A stretch of 64,000 bases of DNA, from NCBI GenBank assembly GCA_019120315.1, contig DWVJ01000021.1:49490-113489 (forward strand), given 5' to 3'. Below the pieces are notes generated by a model, which was given only the letters and a program-made list of their open reading frames with translations, had not been told where the DNA came from and ran no database searches. The position numbers and the translations under genes are program-made. This DNA comes from Candidatus Ruminococcus avistercoris. GTDB taxonomy: Bacteria; Bacillota; Clostridia; Lachnospirales; Lachnospiraceae. Below, in pieces: positions 36,057 through 44,964 of this stretch; within the stretch, counting starts at the first letter, position 1; every line of letters starts with the position of its first letter.

Positions 36057-36100
36057 AAAGCTGTTCCTTTCCCGGCTATGCCGAAAGGAACAGCTTTTTT
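36055..36100. terminator. Bidirectional terminator between mnmM and the feo genes
   Basis: AAAAAGCTGTTCCTTTC pairs with GAAAGGAACAGCTTTTTT. Confidence 0.9.
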
Positions 36101-36105
36101 CTCTG

Positions 36106-36306
36106 TCAGGATTCCTGACCGGATTTACTTTTACAGGAACACTCACCGTCTGATCCTGTTTTTTCCGGGGATTTTCCGCCGGCACAGTGACGGCAGCCCG
36201 CCGAACACCCGATGCAGGCCGCTCCGCTTCTTTTGGCCTTAATCATATAGGAAACGGCTCCTCCCACCAGAATCAACAGAATAATACCCACGATCAGATT
36301 AATCAT
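36106..36306 (-). CDS. FeoB-associated Cys-rich membrane protein
   Basis: A 66-residue protein from ATG at 36306, after AAAGGAG. One N-terminal membrane helix (INLIVGIILLILVGGAVSYM) is followed by a Cys-rich tail (CIGCSAGCRHCAGG, CSCKSK). This is the FeoC-position protein found after feoB in Clostridia; it may handle iron at the membrane. It lies 21 bases after the feoB stop. Confidence 0.87.
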   Translation of the reverse strand: MINLIVGIILLILVGGAVSYMIKAKRSGAACIGCSAGCRHCAGGKSPEKTGSDGECSCKSKSGQES

Positions 36307-36327
36307 ATTGCCAACTCCTTTAATCAC

Positions 36328-38334
36328 TTATGACTGGCTGGAATGCAGACTGTACTGCGCCACGAATTCCTGATCTGACTTGTGCACTCTCCAGAGAATG
36401 ATCACCGCGAACACAAGAACCGCAATCAGACCGGGCACAAATGCCGTACCTAAAGAACCGGTCGTAATCAGCGTACCGATCTGATATACCAGGAACGCCA
36501 CCGTGTATCCCGTGGCCAGCTGGAGGCAGATACCGCCAAGAAGCCATTTCCCGCTCTTCATCTCCGAGTTCATCGCGCCCAGCGCCGCGAAGCAGGGGGG
36601 CGTATAAAGGTTAAACATCAGATAGGCCAGCGCCGCCACTTTGGTAAGCGCCATAACAGAAGCTACCTCGCTGCCGCTGCCAACCAGGGCCAGTTCGTCA
36701 GTGTCGATCAGGTTCGTCACACCGTATACCACAGCCAGAGTACCCACCACGTTTTCTTTTGCGATAAATCCTGTAATCGCCGCCGCTGCCAGCTGCCATA
36801 CGCCGAATCCCAGCGGGATAAACAAAATAGCGAAAGGATGGGCGATGGACGCCAGGATGGAAGTACTCTCCGCGCCTTCCTCCACCAGCTGGAACTGCCA
36901 GTTGAAGGTCTGCATGATCTGAACAACCGTGTTGCACACCAGAATGATGGTTCCCGCTTTGACAATGTAGGCCTTGCCTCTTTCCAGCATGGCGACAACG
37001 GCTCTTTTCAGACTGGGAACTTTATATTCCGGAAGTTCGATGATAAAGAAAGATTTCCTGAATTTTTGTCCCGTAATTCTCTTAACCAGCAGCGCGCCCA
37101 GCAGGAACAGTACGATTCCCAGCAGATACATGGTGGCGGATACCCACCAGGCGTCTGCGAAGAACGCTCCCGCGAACAGCGCGATCACGGGGATCTTGGC
37201 TCCGCAGGGCATGAAGGGCGTCAGCATGGCCGTCGTCCTGCGTTCCCGCTCATTGCGGATGGTACGGCAGGCCATGACGCCGGGGATGGCACATCCGGTA
37301 CCGATCACCATGGGGATAACCGATTTGCCGGAAAGACCCACTCTTTTGAAAATGGGATCCAACACCACCGTCGCACGGGCCATATAACCGCAGTCCTCCA
37401 AAAGCGCGATCAAGAAATACATCACCATTACGAGGGGCAGGAAACCGACCACGGCGCCCACACCGCCTATGATACCATCAACAAGAAGGGCATACAACAG
37501 CGGATTCGCATTTTCCATCATGGAACCGACCCATCCCTGGAAAGTTTCGATCCAGGCCACCAGCCAATCGGCAATCCAGGTCCCCAGCGTCGTCTGCGAT
37601 ATGTAAAACACCAGGAAAATAATCGCTGCGAAAATGGGTATACCGATGATCTTATGTGTGATAACGCTGTCAATCTTATCCTGCACATTTTTGTCCTTCG
37701 TGAAGACTTTCCGTTTCTCCACCTGTCCTACGATGCCGTTGACAAATTCAAAACGCTTCCTGTCTTCCGCCTCCACCGCAGCCCTGTCTTTCAGATCGAT
37801 CTGCGCCTGTACGTAAGGCGCTTCCTGGTCTTTTCCATACTGGCCTGCCGCCGCTTTCACAACTTCTCTCAGCCCTTCATGACCGGAAGAAGTGGAGATG
37901 GTCTTGATGACCGGACAGCCCAGTTTCTGCGCCAAAAGCTTTTCATCGATTTTCGTCTGCTTTTTGTCTGTGATATCGCTCTTATTCAGCGCCACCACAA
38001 CCGGCACGCCCAGTTCCAGAAGCTGTGTGGTAAAAAACAGGCTTCGGCTTAAATTGGTCGCGTCCACGATATTGATGATAACATCCGGATTTTCATTTTT
38101 CACGTATCCGCTGGTGATACTTTCCTCGGATGTAAACGGAGACATGGAGTAGGCGCCCGGCAGATCCACTGCCACCAGAGGTTCCCCTCCGTCATAATAA
38201 CTTTTTTTAATCAGACTTTCCTTTTTCTCAACCGTAACGCCCGCCCAGTTCCCGACACGTTCATTCCTGCCGGTGAGCGCATTGTACATGGTTGTCTTTC
38301 CGCTGTTGGGATTCCCGGCAAAAGCAATCCTCAT
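36328..38334 (-). CDS. feoB: Ferrous iron transporter FeoB
   Basis: A 668-residue iron(II) permease. The N-terminal G domain has GNPNSGKTT, GNWAGVTVEKKE, DLPGAYSM and NKSD. The membrane part has two Gate-type repeats with the conserved Cys motif GTGCAIPGVMACRT. The start follows GGAGGAG. A palindrome resembling a DtxR-family site lies 38-55 bases upstream, so expression is probably iron- or manganese-regulated. Confidence 0.95.
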   Translation of the reverse strand: MRIAFAGNPNSGKTTMYNALTGRNERVGNWAGVTVEKKESLIKKSYYDGGEPLVAVDLPGAYSMSPFTSEESITSGYVKNENPDVIINIVDATNLSRSLFFTTQLLELGVPVVVALNKSDITDKKQTKIDEKLLAQKLGCPVIKTISTSSGHEGLREVVKAAAGQYGKDQEAPYVQAQIDLKDRAAVEAEDRKRFEFVNGIVGQVEKRKVFTKDKNVQDKIDSVITHKIIGIPIFAAIIFLVFYISQTTLGTWIADWLVAWIETFQGWVGSMMENANPLLYALLVDGIIGGVGAVVGFLPLVMVMYFLIALLEDCGYMARATVVLDPIFKRVGLSGKSVIPMVIGTGCAIPGVMACRTIRNERERRTTAMLTPFMPCGAKIPVIALFAGAFFADAWWVSATMYLLGIVLFLLGALLVKRITGQKFRKSFFIIELPEYKVPSLKRAVVAMLERGKAYIVKAGTIILVCNTVVQIMQTFNWQFQLVEEGAESTSILASIAHPFAILFIPLGFGVWQLAAAAITGFIAKENVVGTLAVVYGVTNLIDTDELALVGSGSEVASVMALTKVAALAYLMFNLYTPPCFAALGAMNSEMKSGKWLLGGICLQLATGYTVAFLVYQIGTLITTGSLGTAFVPGLIAVLVFAVIILWRVHKSDQEFVAQYSLHSSQS

Positions 38335-38371
38335 AATGCAAACTCCTCCTTCATTTTAATGAAATAGCCTT

Positions 38372-38389
38372 GATTAGTCATGACTAATC
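38372..38389. promoter_or_regulatory. DtxR-family-like operator upstream of feoB
   Basis: GATTAGTCATGACTAATC is a perfect 18-bp palindrome. Its core TTAG-N6-CTAA equals that of known DtxR/IdeR boxes and recurs upstream of feoA. Confidence 0.6.
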
Positions 38390-38406
38390 GCAGCCTTTTA
38401 AAAAAC

Positions 38407-38422
38407 AGTGACCTGCGTCACT
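38407..38422 (-). terminator. Terminator between feoA and feoB
   Basis: AGTGAC pairs with GTCACT around CTGC. On the minus strand GTTTTTT follows. It suggests that feoB can be transcribed separately from feoA. Confidence 0.55.
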
Positions 38423-38427
38423 ATTTT

Positions 38428-38640
38428 TTATATTGAAATAGCTTTCGCTAAATCAGTATCAATGTTATACCGTCCATCCTTAATGGAAACGACACATCCG
38501 CCTTTCAGATGAGAAACCACCGTGATCGGTTCTCCGCTGTAACAGCCCAGAGAAAACAAAAAGGCGGTCAGCTCTTCATCGTCTGCGGCGATATCCTTTA
38601 CGATATATTCCTCTCCTTCTTTTGCATCCAGTAGATTCAT
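38428..38640 (-). CDS. feoA: FeoA-family protein
   Basis: A 70-residue SH3-like protein that supports FeoB-dependent iron(II) uptake. The usual features are present: LFSLGCYSGEPITVVSHLKG, a middle turn, and ALAKAISI-like end (TDLAKAISI). The start follows AGAGGAG. Its promoter carries a DtxR-like operator. Confidence 0.9.
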   Translation of the reverse strand: MNLLDAKEGEEYIVKDIAADDEELTAFLFSLGCYSGEPITVVSHLKGGCVVSIKDGRYNIDTDLAKAISI

Positions 38641-38679
38641 ATCCCGCTGCTCCTCTTGATTATTTTTATTATGTACAGT

Positions 38680-38711
38680 GTTAGTATATTCTAACCGCCA
38701 ATATCTGTCAA
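38680..38711 (-). promoter_or_regulatory. feoA promoter with overlapping DtxR-family-like operator
   Basis: On the minus strand, TTGACA (38706-38711), 17 bases, then TATACT (38683-38688). The dyad GTTAGTATATTCTAAC (38680-38695) covers the -10 box and has the same TTAG-N6-CTAA core as the feoB site. Repressor binding would block RNA polymerase. Confidence 0.7.
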
Positions 38712-38748
38712 GAGCAAATTGTGATTTTTTCTCAACGTCAGCACACGC

Positions 38749-38780
38749 AAAAAAACACTCTGATCTCTCAGAGTGTTTTT
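38749..38780 (-). terminator. Terminator after tRNA-Arg(ACG)
   Basis: ACACTCTGA pairs with TCAGAGTGT around TCTC, with flanking A and T runs. The core stem is the same as that ending the other tRNA cluster. Confidence 0.85.
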
Positions 38781-38806
38781 CGCTCCCGCTCCTGCGGGCT
38801 TATCAG

Positions 38807-38880
38807 CGTGCGTTAGAGGATTCGAACCCCCGACCTTCTGGTCCGTAGCCAGACGCTCTATCCAGCTGAGCTAAACGCAC
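38807..38880 (-). tRNA. tRNA-Arg (anticodon ACG)
   Basis: Acceptor GTGCGTT pairs with AACGCAC, discriminator G. The anticodon arm TCTGGCTACGGACCAGA has ACG, whose A34 is expected to become inosine. Confidence 0.93.
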
Positions 38881-38947
38881 ATTGCCGCATCATTTTTGCG
38901 ACAATAGTTATTATACATACTGCCGGCCCATTTGTCAACATATTTTT

Positions 38948-40183
38948 TCAGTTTCTTCGAAGCGCCTCGATGGGGCTGAGGCGCGCCGCCTTGCGCGCCG
39001 GATAAATACCGAAGAAAATGCCCACCGCACAGGAAAACAGCGTGGCCCCCAGTACCATGGGAATCGTAAAGCCGGGGCTGATTTCCATCCCCTGGGTGGA
39101 ACTTAAAATGCCGCAGATCCCGTAGGCTCCAAGAAACCCCAGGATAATACCGATGAATCCGCCCAGCACAGTTAATATGGCCGACTCGGCCAGAAACTGA
39201 GCCATGATGGAGGATGTTTTTGCCCCCAGTGATTTGCGGATACCGATTTCCCTGGTTCTTTCCGTCACGGAGACCAGCATGATATTCATCACGCCGATGC
39301 CGCCCACCAGCAGGGAAATTCCCGCCACGAAGGAGATGAACCCGGTGACGGCTCCCATCATGGTATTCAAAAGTTCCATGATATCCTGGAAACTCTGCAC
39401 CTGGAAATAATCTTCCCCCTCGCTTTGATGACGGGCATCCAGTACCTTCACCACCTGATCGGAGACAGCGGACGCGTCCGCCTCCTGGTCTGCCAGCACC
39501 ACCACATAGTAAAACTCATCGTAGGAGTCGTCAAACTCCTGCAAAGAGGTATAGGGTACGTCAATGTAAACAGGCATTCCTTCATAGGTGTAGGTGACAA
39601 AGGTTCCGTTTTCCGGCTGCTGGGTTACTCCCACGATGGTATAGCTTTTGGACACGTTGTTGCATTCCACATCGATGTCCATTCCCACCACATCATCCGA
39701 GCCGAAAAGCCTCTTGGCATCCTGATCGGAAATCACACAGACTTTTCTGGCTTCTTCCACATCCGCCGCTGTAAAATAATGGCCCCGCTTGATCTGGGAA
39801 GTGGAAAACATCGGCTGATCCTGGGTGGTTCCCGTCAAACTGAGGGAAAACTCTCCTTTGCCCGTGGACGTAGCGCCGGTGTAGCCGCTGCCCGGCGCCA
39901 CCGCCTCCACACCCGGAACCTGCTGCGTCAAAGCTTCCATATCCTCCGGCGTGATATACTCGCCCGCGTTCATGGCGTCGTTGCTGCACATGACCTGGAT
40001 CTGGCCGGCTCCCGCCGTATCGATCTCCGCATTCATCTGATTGGTGGTTCCCTGTCCCACAGACATAATCATAATCACCGAAGCGATGCCGATGATGATG
40101 CCCAGCATGGTGAGAAAGGAACGTCCCTTGTTGGCCATAATATTATGTATGGCCATCTTAACGTATTCTAACAGATTACTCAT
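38948..40183 (-). CDS. MacB-type ABC transporter permease
   Basis: A 411-residue FtsX/MacB-fold protein. The first helix is at about 15-40 (GRSFLTMLGIIIGIASVIMIM), followed by a large outer MacB-PCD domain (about 50-270) and three C-terminal helices. The conserved ERTREIGIRKSLGAKT joins the ATPase. The start overlaps the adaptor gene by four bases. It is the third gene of the operon. Confidence 0.9.
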   Translation of the reverse strand: MSNLLEYVKMAIHNIMANKGRSFLTMLGIIIGIASVIMIMSVGQGTTNQMNAEIDTAGAGQIQVMCSNDAMNAGEYITPEDMEALTQQVPGVEAVAPGSGYTGATSTGKGEFSLSLTGTTQDQPMFSTSQIKRGHYFTAADVEEARKVCVISDQDAKRLFGSDDVVGMDIDVECNNVSKSYTIVGVTQQPENGTFVTYTYEGMPVYIDVPYTSLQEFDDSYDEFYYVVVLADQEADASAVSDQVVKVLDARHQSEGEDYFQVQSFQDIMELLNTMMGAVTGFISFVAGISLLVGGIGVMNIMLVSVTERTREIGIRKSLGAKTSSIMAQFLAESAILTVLGGFIGIILGFLGAYGICGILSSTQGMEISPGFTIPMVLGATLFSCAVGIFFGIYPARKAARLSPIEALRRN

Positions 40184-41838
40184 GCCGCTCCCTCACTGTC
40201 ATTCTCATCCCGGGGCGCCGCCTGCGCAGCGTCGCCTTCTTCCAGGCTGCCGATATCCGGTATCACCTGGTCTCCCGCTTTCAAGCCGCTTTTGATTTCC
40301 ACCATGGTGTCGGAGGAAATACCGGTCTGCACCTCCTGTTTTTCAATGACGCCGTCCCGCAGCACGTAACAAAAAGAACCGCTTTTCCCGATGTTGACCG
40401 CTTCCACCGGCACCACCGGCACACCCTTTGCCTGTTCCGCGTGCACTGTCACCTTTGCTTCCACGCCGATGAAAATATTTTCATCCGGATTATCGATCCG
40501 CACCTCGGCGCCGATCATGGGCGTCCCTTCCGCGTTGGGAATTGCCACCCGGTTGATCTTAACCAGCGTCCCTTCATAAGTGCTGTCTCCCATCTCGATG
40601 GTAGCTTTTTGCCCTTCTTTTAAGACCTCGTAATCGTATTTTGACACGGAGATATTCACGCTCACCTCTTCGGTGCTCTCCAGCGTAAACAGCTGCATCC
40701 CCTGGGTCACCGCAGCGCCCTGGGCCACCTGACAATCGGAAATCACGCCGTTGAATTCCGCCTGGATTCCTTTCTTTCCTTCCTCGATCAGCTCCTCCAC
40801 TGACTTTGCTTCCAGTTCAGTCAGGTTGTTTGCCACCTCCATCTTCTCCTTTGCTTCCTTGCTCAGGGAAGCGGGATCTGCCTCGGCAACGGCTTTTTCC
40901 GAAGCCAGTTCGCTTTGCAGTTCTGCCAGCGTGGCGGATGCGCTGTCCAGCTCCCTTTGCAGATCCGAAGTGTCCGCAGATGCCCCGGACAGATCTGCGG
41001 ATCCTGCCGCCCCTGTCAGCCCCTCCATATCCGGCGGCGTCAGCTGCCCATAGGCCTCCTGAGCCGCTTTATAGGCCAGTTCTGCCTGCGTCCTTGCTTT
41101 TTCCTTTTCCAGAAGCGCTTCCTGATTCGGCTCGGACGCATTTTTCTTCCAGGTTTCCATGGCCATATCATACTCGTTTTTTGCCTGATTATAGGCCGTC
41201 AGCGCTTTATCCCGGATATCCCGCAGTTTTTTTTCAGATTCCTGATATTCTTTCAGCTGCTGCTGATAAGCTTTCTGAGCCGCTTCGGCCGCCTCCTGAG
41301 CGCTGGCGCTGGCCTGGGCCGCCGCCTGGTTCTGCGCGTCCGTCGTCCTTTGCTGGATGGCGGCCTGCAGGTCGTAGACATACTGCTGCCACTCGTCCAC
41401 CTGGCCTTCCAGCGTCTGCACATTGGCTTTGGCTTCAGACTGTTTCTCCAAAGCTTCCTCAGACTGATTGACGGCGTCTTCCAGATCCAGGCGGCCGGAT
41501 TTCACATTCAGAAGCGCTTTCTGATTTTCCTTCTCCAAATCTTCCAGATCATATGTAACCAGCTGCTGTCCTTTGCGCACGCTGTCCCCCGCTTCGAAAT
41601 TCAGCTTTTTCACCGTGGCGTTCACCGGTGAAAAAAAGACCTTTTTATTTCTGCTCTCCACCGTTCCCGTAGCGTCCAGTTCTTCCGCCACGTTCCCCTT
41701 TTCCACTTCCACGGTTTCCACCTGGCTGGCCGTCTTTGGCTTTTCCATCGTCATGCTGGCCACCGTCAGCGCGCTTAAAAACACCGCAATACCCGCCACC
41801 ACAAGAATCATCACCTTATTTATCGTCTTCTTCTTCAT
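40180..41838 (-). CDS. HlyD/MacA-type membrane-fusion adaptor with long coiled coil
   Basis: A 552-residue protein from ATG at 41838, after AGGAG. One N-terminal membrane anchor precedes a lipoyl-like half motif (KLNFEAGDSVRKGQQL). A long Gln/Glu/Ala-rich coiled coil (about 85-370) follows, then a second lipoyl half (FNGVISDCQVAQGAAV) and beta-barrel domains. It is longer than E. coli MacA (about 370 residues). In a single-membrane cell it cannot reach an outer-membrane channel, so it probably gates or holds substrate at the cell surface. Confidence 0.88.
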   Translation of the reverse strand: MKKKTINKVMILVVAGIAVFLSALTVASMTMEKPKTASQVETVEVEKGNVAEELDATGTVESRNKKVFFSPVNATVKKLNFEAGDSVRKGQQLVTYDLEDLEKENQKALLNVKSGRLDLEDAVNQSEEALEKQSEAKANVQTLEGQVDEWQQYVYDLQAAIQQRTTDAQNQAAAQASASAQEAAEAAQKAYQQQLKEYQESEKKLRDIRDKALTAYNQAKNEYDMAMETWKKNASEPNQEALLEKEKARTQAELAYKAAQEAYGQLTPPDMEGLTGAAGSADLSGASADTSDLQRELDSASATLAELQSELASEKAVAEADPASLSKEAKEKMEVANNLTELEAKSVEELIEEGKKGIQAEFNGVISDCQVAQGAAVTQGMQLFTLESTEEVSVNISVSKYDYEVLKEGQKATIEMGDSTYEGTLVKINRVAIPNAEGTPMIGAEVRIDNPDENIFIGVEAKVTVHAEQAKGVPVVPVEAVNIGKSGSFCYVLRDGVIEKQEVQTGISSDTMVEIKSGLKAGDQVIPDIGSLEEGDAAQAAPRDENDSEGAA

Positions 41839-41854
41839 CGCTTTCTTTCTCCTG

Positions 41855-42550
41855 TCATGAATAATCGGGATTTTGCACATCTGACTCGATCCTGCCGTCC
41901 ATGATCCGCACTACCCGGCGGGCCGAAGCCGCGATTCCATCATCATGGGTGATCAGTATAATCGTCTTCCCGTCTCTGTGCATCTCTTTTAAAATCTGCA
42001 TAATTTCCCTGCTGGAAGCCGAATCCAGATTTCCCGTCGGCTCATCTGCCAGAATCACCGGAGGTCTGGCGGCGATAGCTCTGGCAATCGCCACCCTCTG
42101 CTGCTGTCCGCCGGACATTTCCGAGGGCTTATGGCTCATCCTTTTTTCCAGGCCGACTCTCTTGAGTGAATCCGACGCCAGTTTCTTCCTTGTTTTTCGA
42201 TCCACACCGCGGTAGATCAACGGCAGCTCCACATTTTCCAGCGCCGTGAGGTTCTGGATCAGATTAAAGCCCTGAAAGATAAAACCAATCTCCCGGTTTC
42301 GTATGACGGACAATTCATTGTCATGCATCGTCGCCACGTTGACCCCGTTTAGATAGTACGATCCGGAACTTGGCACATCCAAACACCCCAGCATGTTCAT
42401 CAGCGTTGATTTTCCGGATCCTGACTGACCGATGATGGCCACAAACTCTCCCTTTTCCACGGTCAGATCGACATGATCCAGCGCATGCACCGCATTTTCA
42501 CCCGGGTTATACACTTTACACAAATCTTTTACCTGTATCAACGGTTCCAT
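41855..42550 (-). CDS. MacB/LolD-type ABC transporter ATPase
   Basis: A 231-residue ATPase from ATG at 42550, after AAAGGAG. Walker A GQSGSGKST, signature MSGGQQQRVAIARA, Walker B VILADEPTGNLD and switch His (LITHDD) are intact. It leads the operon with the adaptor and permease. Such systems export peptides, antibiotics or lipids; the cargo here is unknown. Confidence 0.92.
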   Translation of the reverse strand: MEPLIQVKDLCKVYNPGENAVHALDHVDLTVEKGEFVAIIGQSGSGKSTLMNMLGCLDVPSSGSYYLNGVNVATMHDNELSVIRNREIGFIFQGFNLIQNLTALENVELPLIYRGVDRKTRKKLASDSLKRVGLEKRMSHKPSEMSGGQQQRVAIARAIAARPPVILADEPTGNLDSASSREIMQILKEMHRDGKTIILITHDDGIAASARRVVRIMDGRIESDVQNPDYS

Positions 42551-42569
42551 ATCTGTCTCCTTTTTCTGT

Positions 42570-42615
42570 AAAAAATGGCAGTGCAAAAGAGATGCCAGTA
42601 CTCCTTCGCACTGCC
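42570..42615 (-). terminator. Terminator between the four-helix membrane protein and the ABC operon
   Basis: On the minus strand GGCAGTGC pairs with GCACTGCC, then ATTTTTTAC. It would separate, or attenuate, transcription from the upstream gene. Confidence 0.6.
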
Positions 42616-42622
42616 GGCCCGC

Positions 42623-43147
42623 TTACCGGTCTTCCTCTTCTTTTTTGACACCGCGGCGCATCTGCTCGGAAGATACCTCCAGAATATCCGCCACGCCATC
42701 CACCGGCGATGGTTCCGCAGCCGCGCCAGCCTGCAGATTTTTCATGGCACCCCAGAAATAGAGCAGAGGCATAATCAGATTGATCACCGTTCCGACGATG
42801 GCAAAGGCTCCTCCTGCCAGATTAAACACAGCCTGAGCGAGAATCTCCGCGATCATCAGTCCTCCGAACACGACGCAGATTTTTGCTTTGTCCGTCCTGC
42901 TGCAGTTTTTAATACCGACGATGCCGGCAAGCAGCCACAGCACGGAGCTGACCAGGTTCCAGATATTGCTGGCCATCAGATCCGCAGCCGAATAGGAATA
43001 GCCGGACTGCGCCATCAGCTCCTCCATCTCCGGCGTCATGGATGATGTGATAAAAAAGTTCAGCGCGGTTCCCAACAGTCCCAGCACGCCGAAGATTACC
43101 AGCAGGATCCCCACCACTTTCAGCAGCTTTTTCCCAGGTGTTTTCAT
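42623..43147 (-). CDS. Four-helix membrane protein of unknown function
   Basis: A 174-residue protein with four predicted membrane segments (about 9-33, 62-78, 88-110 and 116-134). The C-terminus is charged and cytoplasmic (MRRGVKKEEEDR). No family was recognised. It lies upstream of the MacB-type operon in the same direction, behind a strong ribosome site (GAAGGAGGG), with a terminator between. Confidence 0.65.
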   Translation of the reverse strand: MKTPGKKLLKVVGILLVIFGVLGLLGTALNFFITSSMTPEMEELMAQSGYSYSAADLMASNIWNLVSSVLWLLAGIVGIKNCSRTDKAKICVVFGGLMIAEILAQAVFNLAGGAFAIVGTVINLIMPLLYFWGAMKNLQAGAAAEPSPVDGVADILEVSSEQMRRGVKKEEEDR

Positions 43148-43210
43148 GTCATACCCTCCTTCGTCCTTTCCTTATATACGCTTTCATTTTATTTTCTGAC
43201 CCGCTGTTTG

Positions 43211-43278
43211 TCAAACGTTTGAAAGAATTTTAAGGAAATCTTAAACTTTTTTCTTTTTGTATTATTAGATTAATACAA
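43211..43278. promoter_or_regulatory. Two dyads in the divergent region before the VWA gene
   Basis: TCAAACGTTTGA (43211-43222) is a perfect palindrome. TTGTATTA (43257-43264) is repeated inverted as TAATACAA (43271-43278). The region 43148-43375 holds no gene and feeds divergent genes, so these are operator candidates. Confidence 0.4.
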
Positions 43279-43375
43279 TGATACATCTGCCGGGGTCTCC
43301 TGTCAAGTAAAATGATTGATTTTATTTCCCGTGTGTGATACCCTCAAGGCAGCAATGAAGAAAAGAGGAGCGGAT

Positions 43376-44953
43376 ATGAATCAGCAGGATCATCTTTTTG
43401 AAAACAGCAAACAACTCTCTCAGAAACTGGCTGTCGCTCTCACCCGTTTTTTCCTGGACGGGCCGCTGGATCCTTCCCTGGAAGAGCGTTACCGGCAGTT
43501 TTTGCGCCGGCGTCCCTTCACCGCGCTGCAGTGGATCCTCCATCAGGGCACGCCTGCTCTTTTGGAACGTTATCTTGCCGCAGGCTGGATCTCACGCCAG
43601 GATTTGGAGCGCGGGCTTGCACAGGACGATCTTTCTCTTCAGATGAGAGCGCTGCTCCTCCAGGCATTAGACGACGGACAACCGCCGCAAGCTTCCCCGC
43701 CTGAATCCGACGCCCTTTCCCTGCTGGAACTGACGCAGCTAAAGCTGTTCGAACGGCTTCCCAGGCTGCGGATGGCGATTTCCCGCTTTTCCTTTTCTCC
43801 AACCGAAAAAGGCTCCGGCACAGACGGCGCCGTCATCTATTACAGCCAGCCGCAGATCCGTTCCCTGTTCCGTGAGGGAAGGCTGGAAGCGTTCTATCTG
43901 CATATGGTCGTCCACTGTCTCTGGCTGCATTTTGCCGGGCCGTTTAAAAAAAACGGACAGAACTTTCCCGACGGCCTGTGGGATCTCGCCTGCGATATCT
44001 GTGCTTTTCATCTGTCGGAACAGTTTTTCCCCCCTTCCCCGGATGATTCTGCCCACCAAAAGGATCCGCGCCGGCAGGTTCTGCGCGCGCTTCCAGACAG
44101 CCTGGATCTTTCCTCCGCCCCTGCCCTGGCAGAATTTCTCTCCTGCAGTGAAAGCCTTTCGCCTGCAGAATGGTCCGCCCTTTTTACCGTCGATGACCAC
44201 AGCTGGTGGCGCCGTTCCCCCCATACCGGCGATGTGCAGTCCTGGTCGCGGCTTCGCAGGGAAATGGGCTCCATCCCTTCTCCCTCCCGGCAGCGGTTCG
44301 GTCTGAATCCCGGCAGCCGCCTGGAGCGGCTGGAGCTGCGAAGGGAAGCAAAATTTGATTTCAGCCGTTACCTGCGCCGTTTCACCGTGACAGAGGAGGA
44401 ACTGCAGCTGGATCTGGACAGCTTTGACTATATCCCCTATCTGTACGGCCTGGCCCGCTATGGCAATCTTCCCCTTGTAGAGCCGCTGGAATACACGGAA
44501 ACTTCCAAGGTGGAGGAACTGGTGATCGCCATCGACACCTCCGGTTCCTGCAGCGCCGGGACTGTACAGCAGTTCCTGGCCGAGACCTGCCGTATCCTCG
44601 CCAATCGGGAGAATTTTTTCCGCCGGATGAACGTCCATATCCTGCAGTGTGATTCCATGATCCAGGATCACACCGTCATCCATTCCGTGGAAGAGTGGGA
44701 ACGGTATATCCGCCAGCTCCGGATCAGCGGACGGGGAGGCACCGATTTCACTCCTGTTTTTTCCTACACGGATCGGATGATCCAAGAAAAACAGTTCCGC
44801 TGCCTGAAGGGACTGATCTATTTCACCGACGGAGACGGCGTCTACCCCCGCAGGCAACCCTCCTATGAGACCGCTTTCGTCTTTGCCGACCGGCGCTTTC
44901 TTTCGCAGCCGGTACCGGACTGGGCCGTCAAACTCTGTCTGAATCTGAAATAA
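43376..44953 (+). CDS. DUF2201/VWA-domain protein with degenerate metallopeptidase motif
   Basis: A 525-residue protein from ATG at 43376, after AGAGGAG. The DUF2201 metallopeptidase-like region has HMVVHCLWLH (176-185), in which the usual HExxH is HMxxH, so the catalytic Glu is missing. The C-terminal VWA-like domain starts ELVIAIDTSGSCSAG with an intact MIDAS DxSGS and TDFTPVF. Such proteins are usually cotranscribed with a MoxR-type ATPase, as here (11-base gap). The pair resembles RavA-ViaA and probably remodels a partner protein; the target is unknown. Confidence 0.8.
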   Translation: MNQQDHLFENSKQLSQKLAVALTRFFLDGPLDPSLEERYRQFLRRRPFTALQWILHQGTPALLERYLAAGWISRQDLERGLAQDDLSLQMRALLLQALDDGQPPQASPPESDALSLLELTQLKLFERLPRLRMAISRFSFSPTEKGSGTDGAVIYYSQPQIRSLFREGRLEAFYLHMVVHCLWLHFAGPFKKNGQNFPDGLWDLACDICAFHLSEQFFPPSPDDSAHQKDPRRQVLRALPDSLDLSSAPALAEFLSCSESLSPAEWSALFTVDDHSWWRRSPHTGDVQSWSRLRREMGSIPSPSRQRFGLNPGSRLERLELRREAKFDFSRYLRRFTVTEEELQLDLDSFDYIPYLYGLARYGNLPLVEPLEYTETSKVEELVIAIDTSGSCSAGTVQQFLAETCRILANRENFFRRMNVHILQCDSMIQDHTVIHSVEEWERYIRQLRISGRGGTDFTPVFSYTDRMIQEKQFRCLKGLIYFTDGDGVYPRRQPSYETAFVFADRRFLSQPVPDWAVKLCLNLK

Positions 44954-44964
44954 GGAGAATACCA

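Noticed and set aside
36838..38052. A 404-codon plus-strand frame opposite feoB
   Set aside because: Shadow of feoB with a His/Gln/Asp-rich composition and no motifs.
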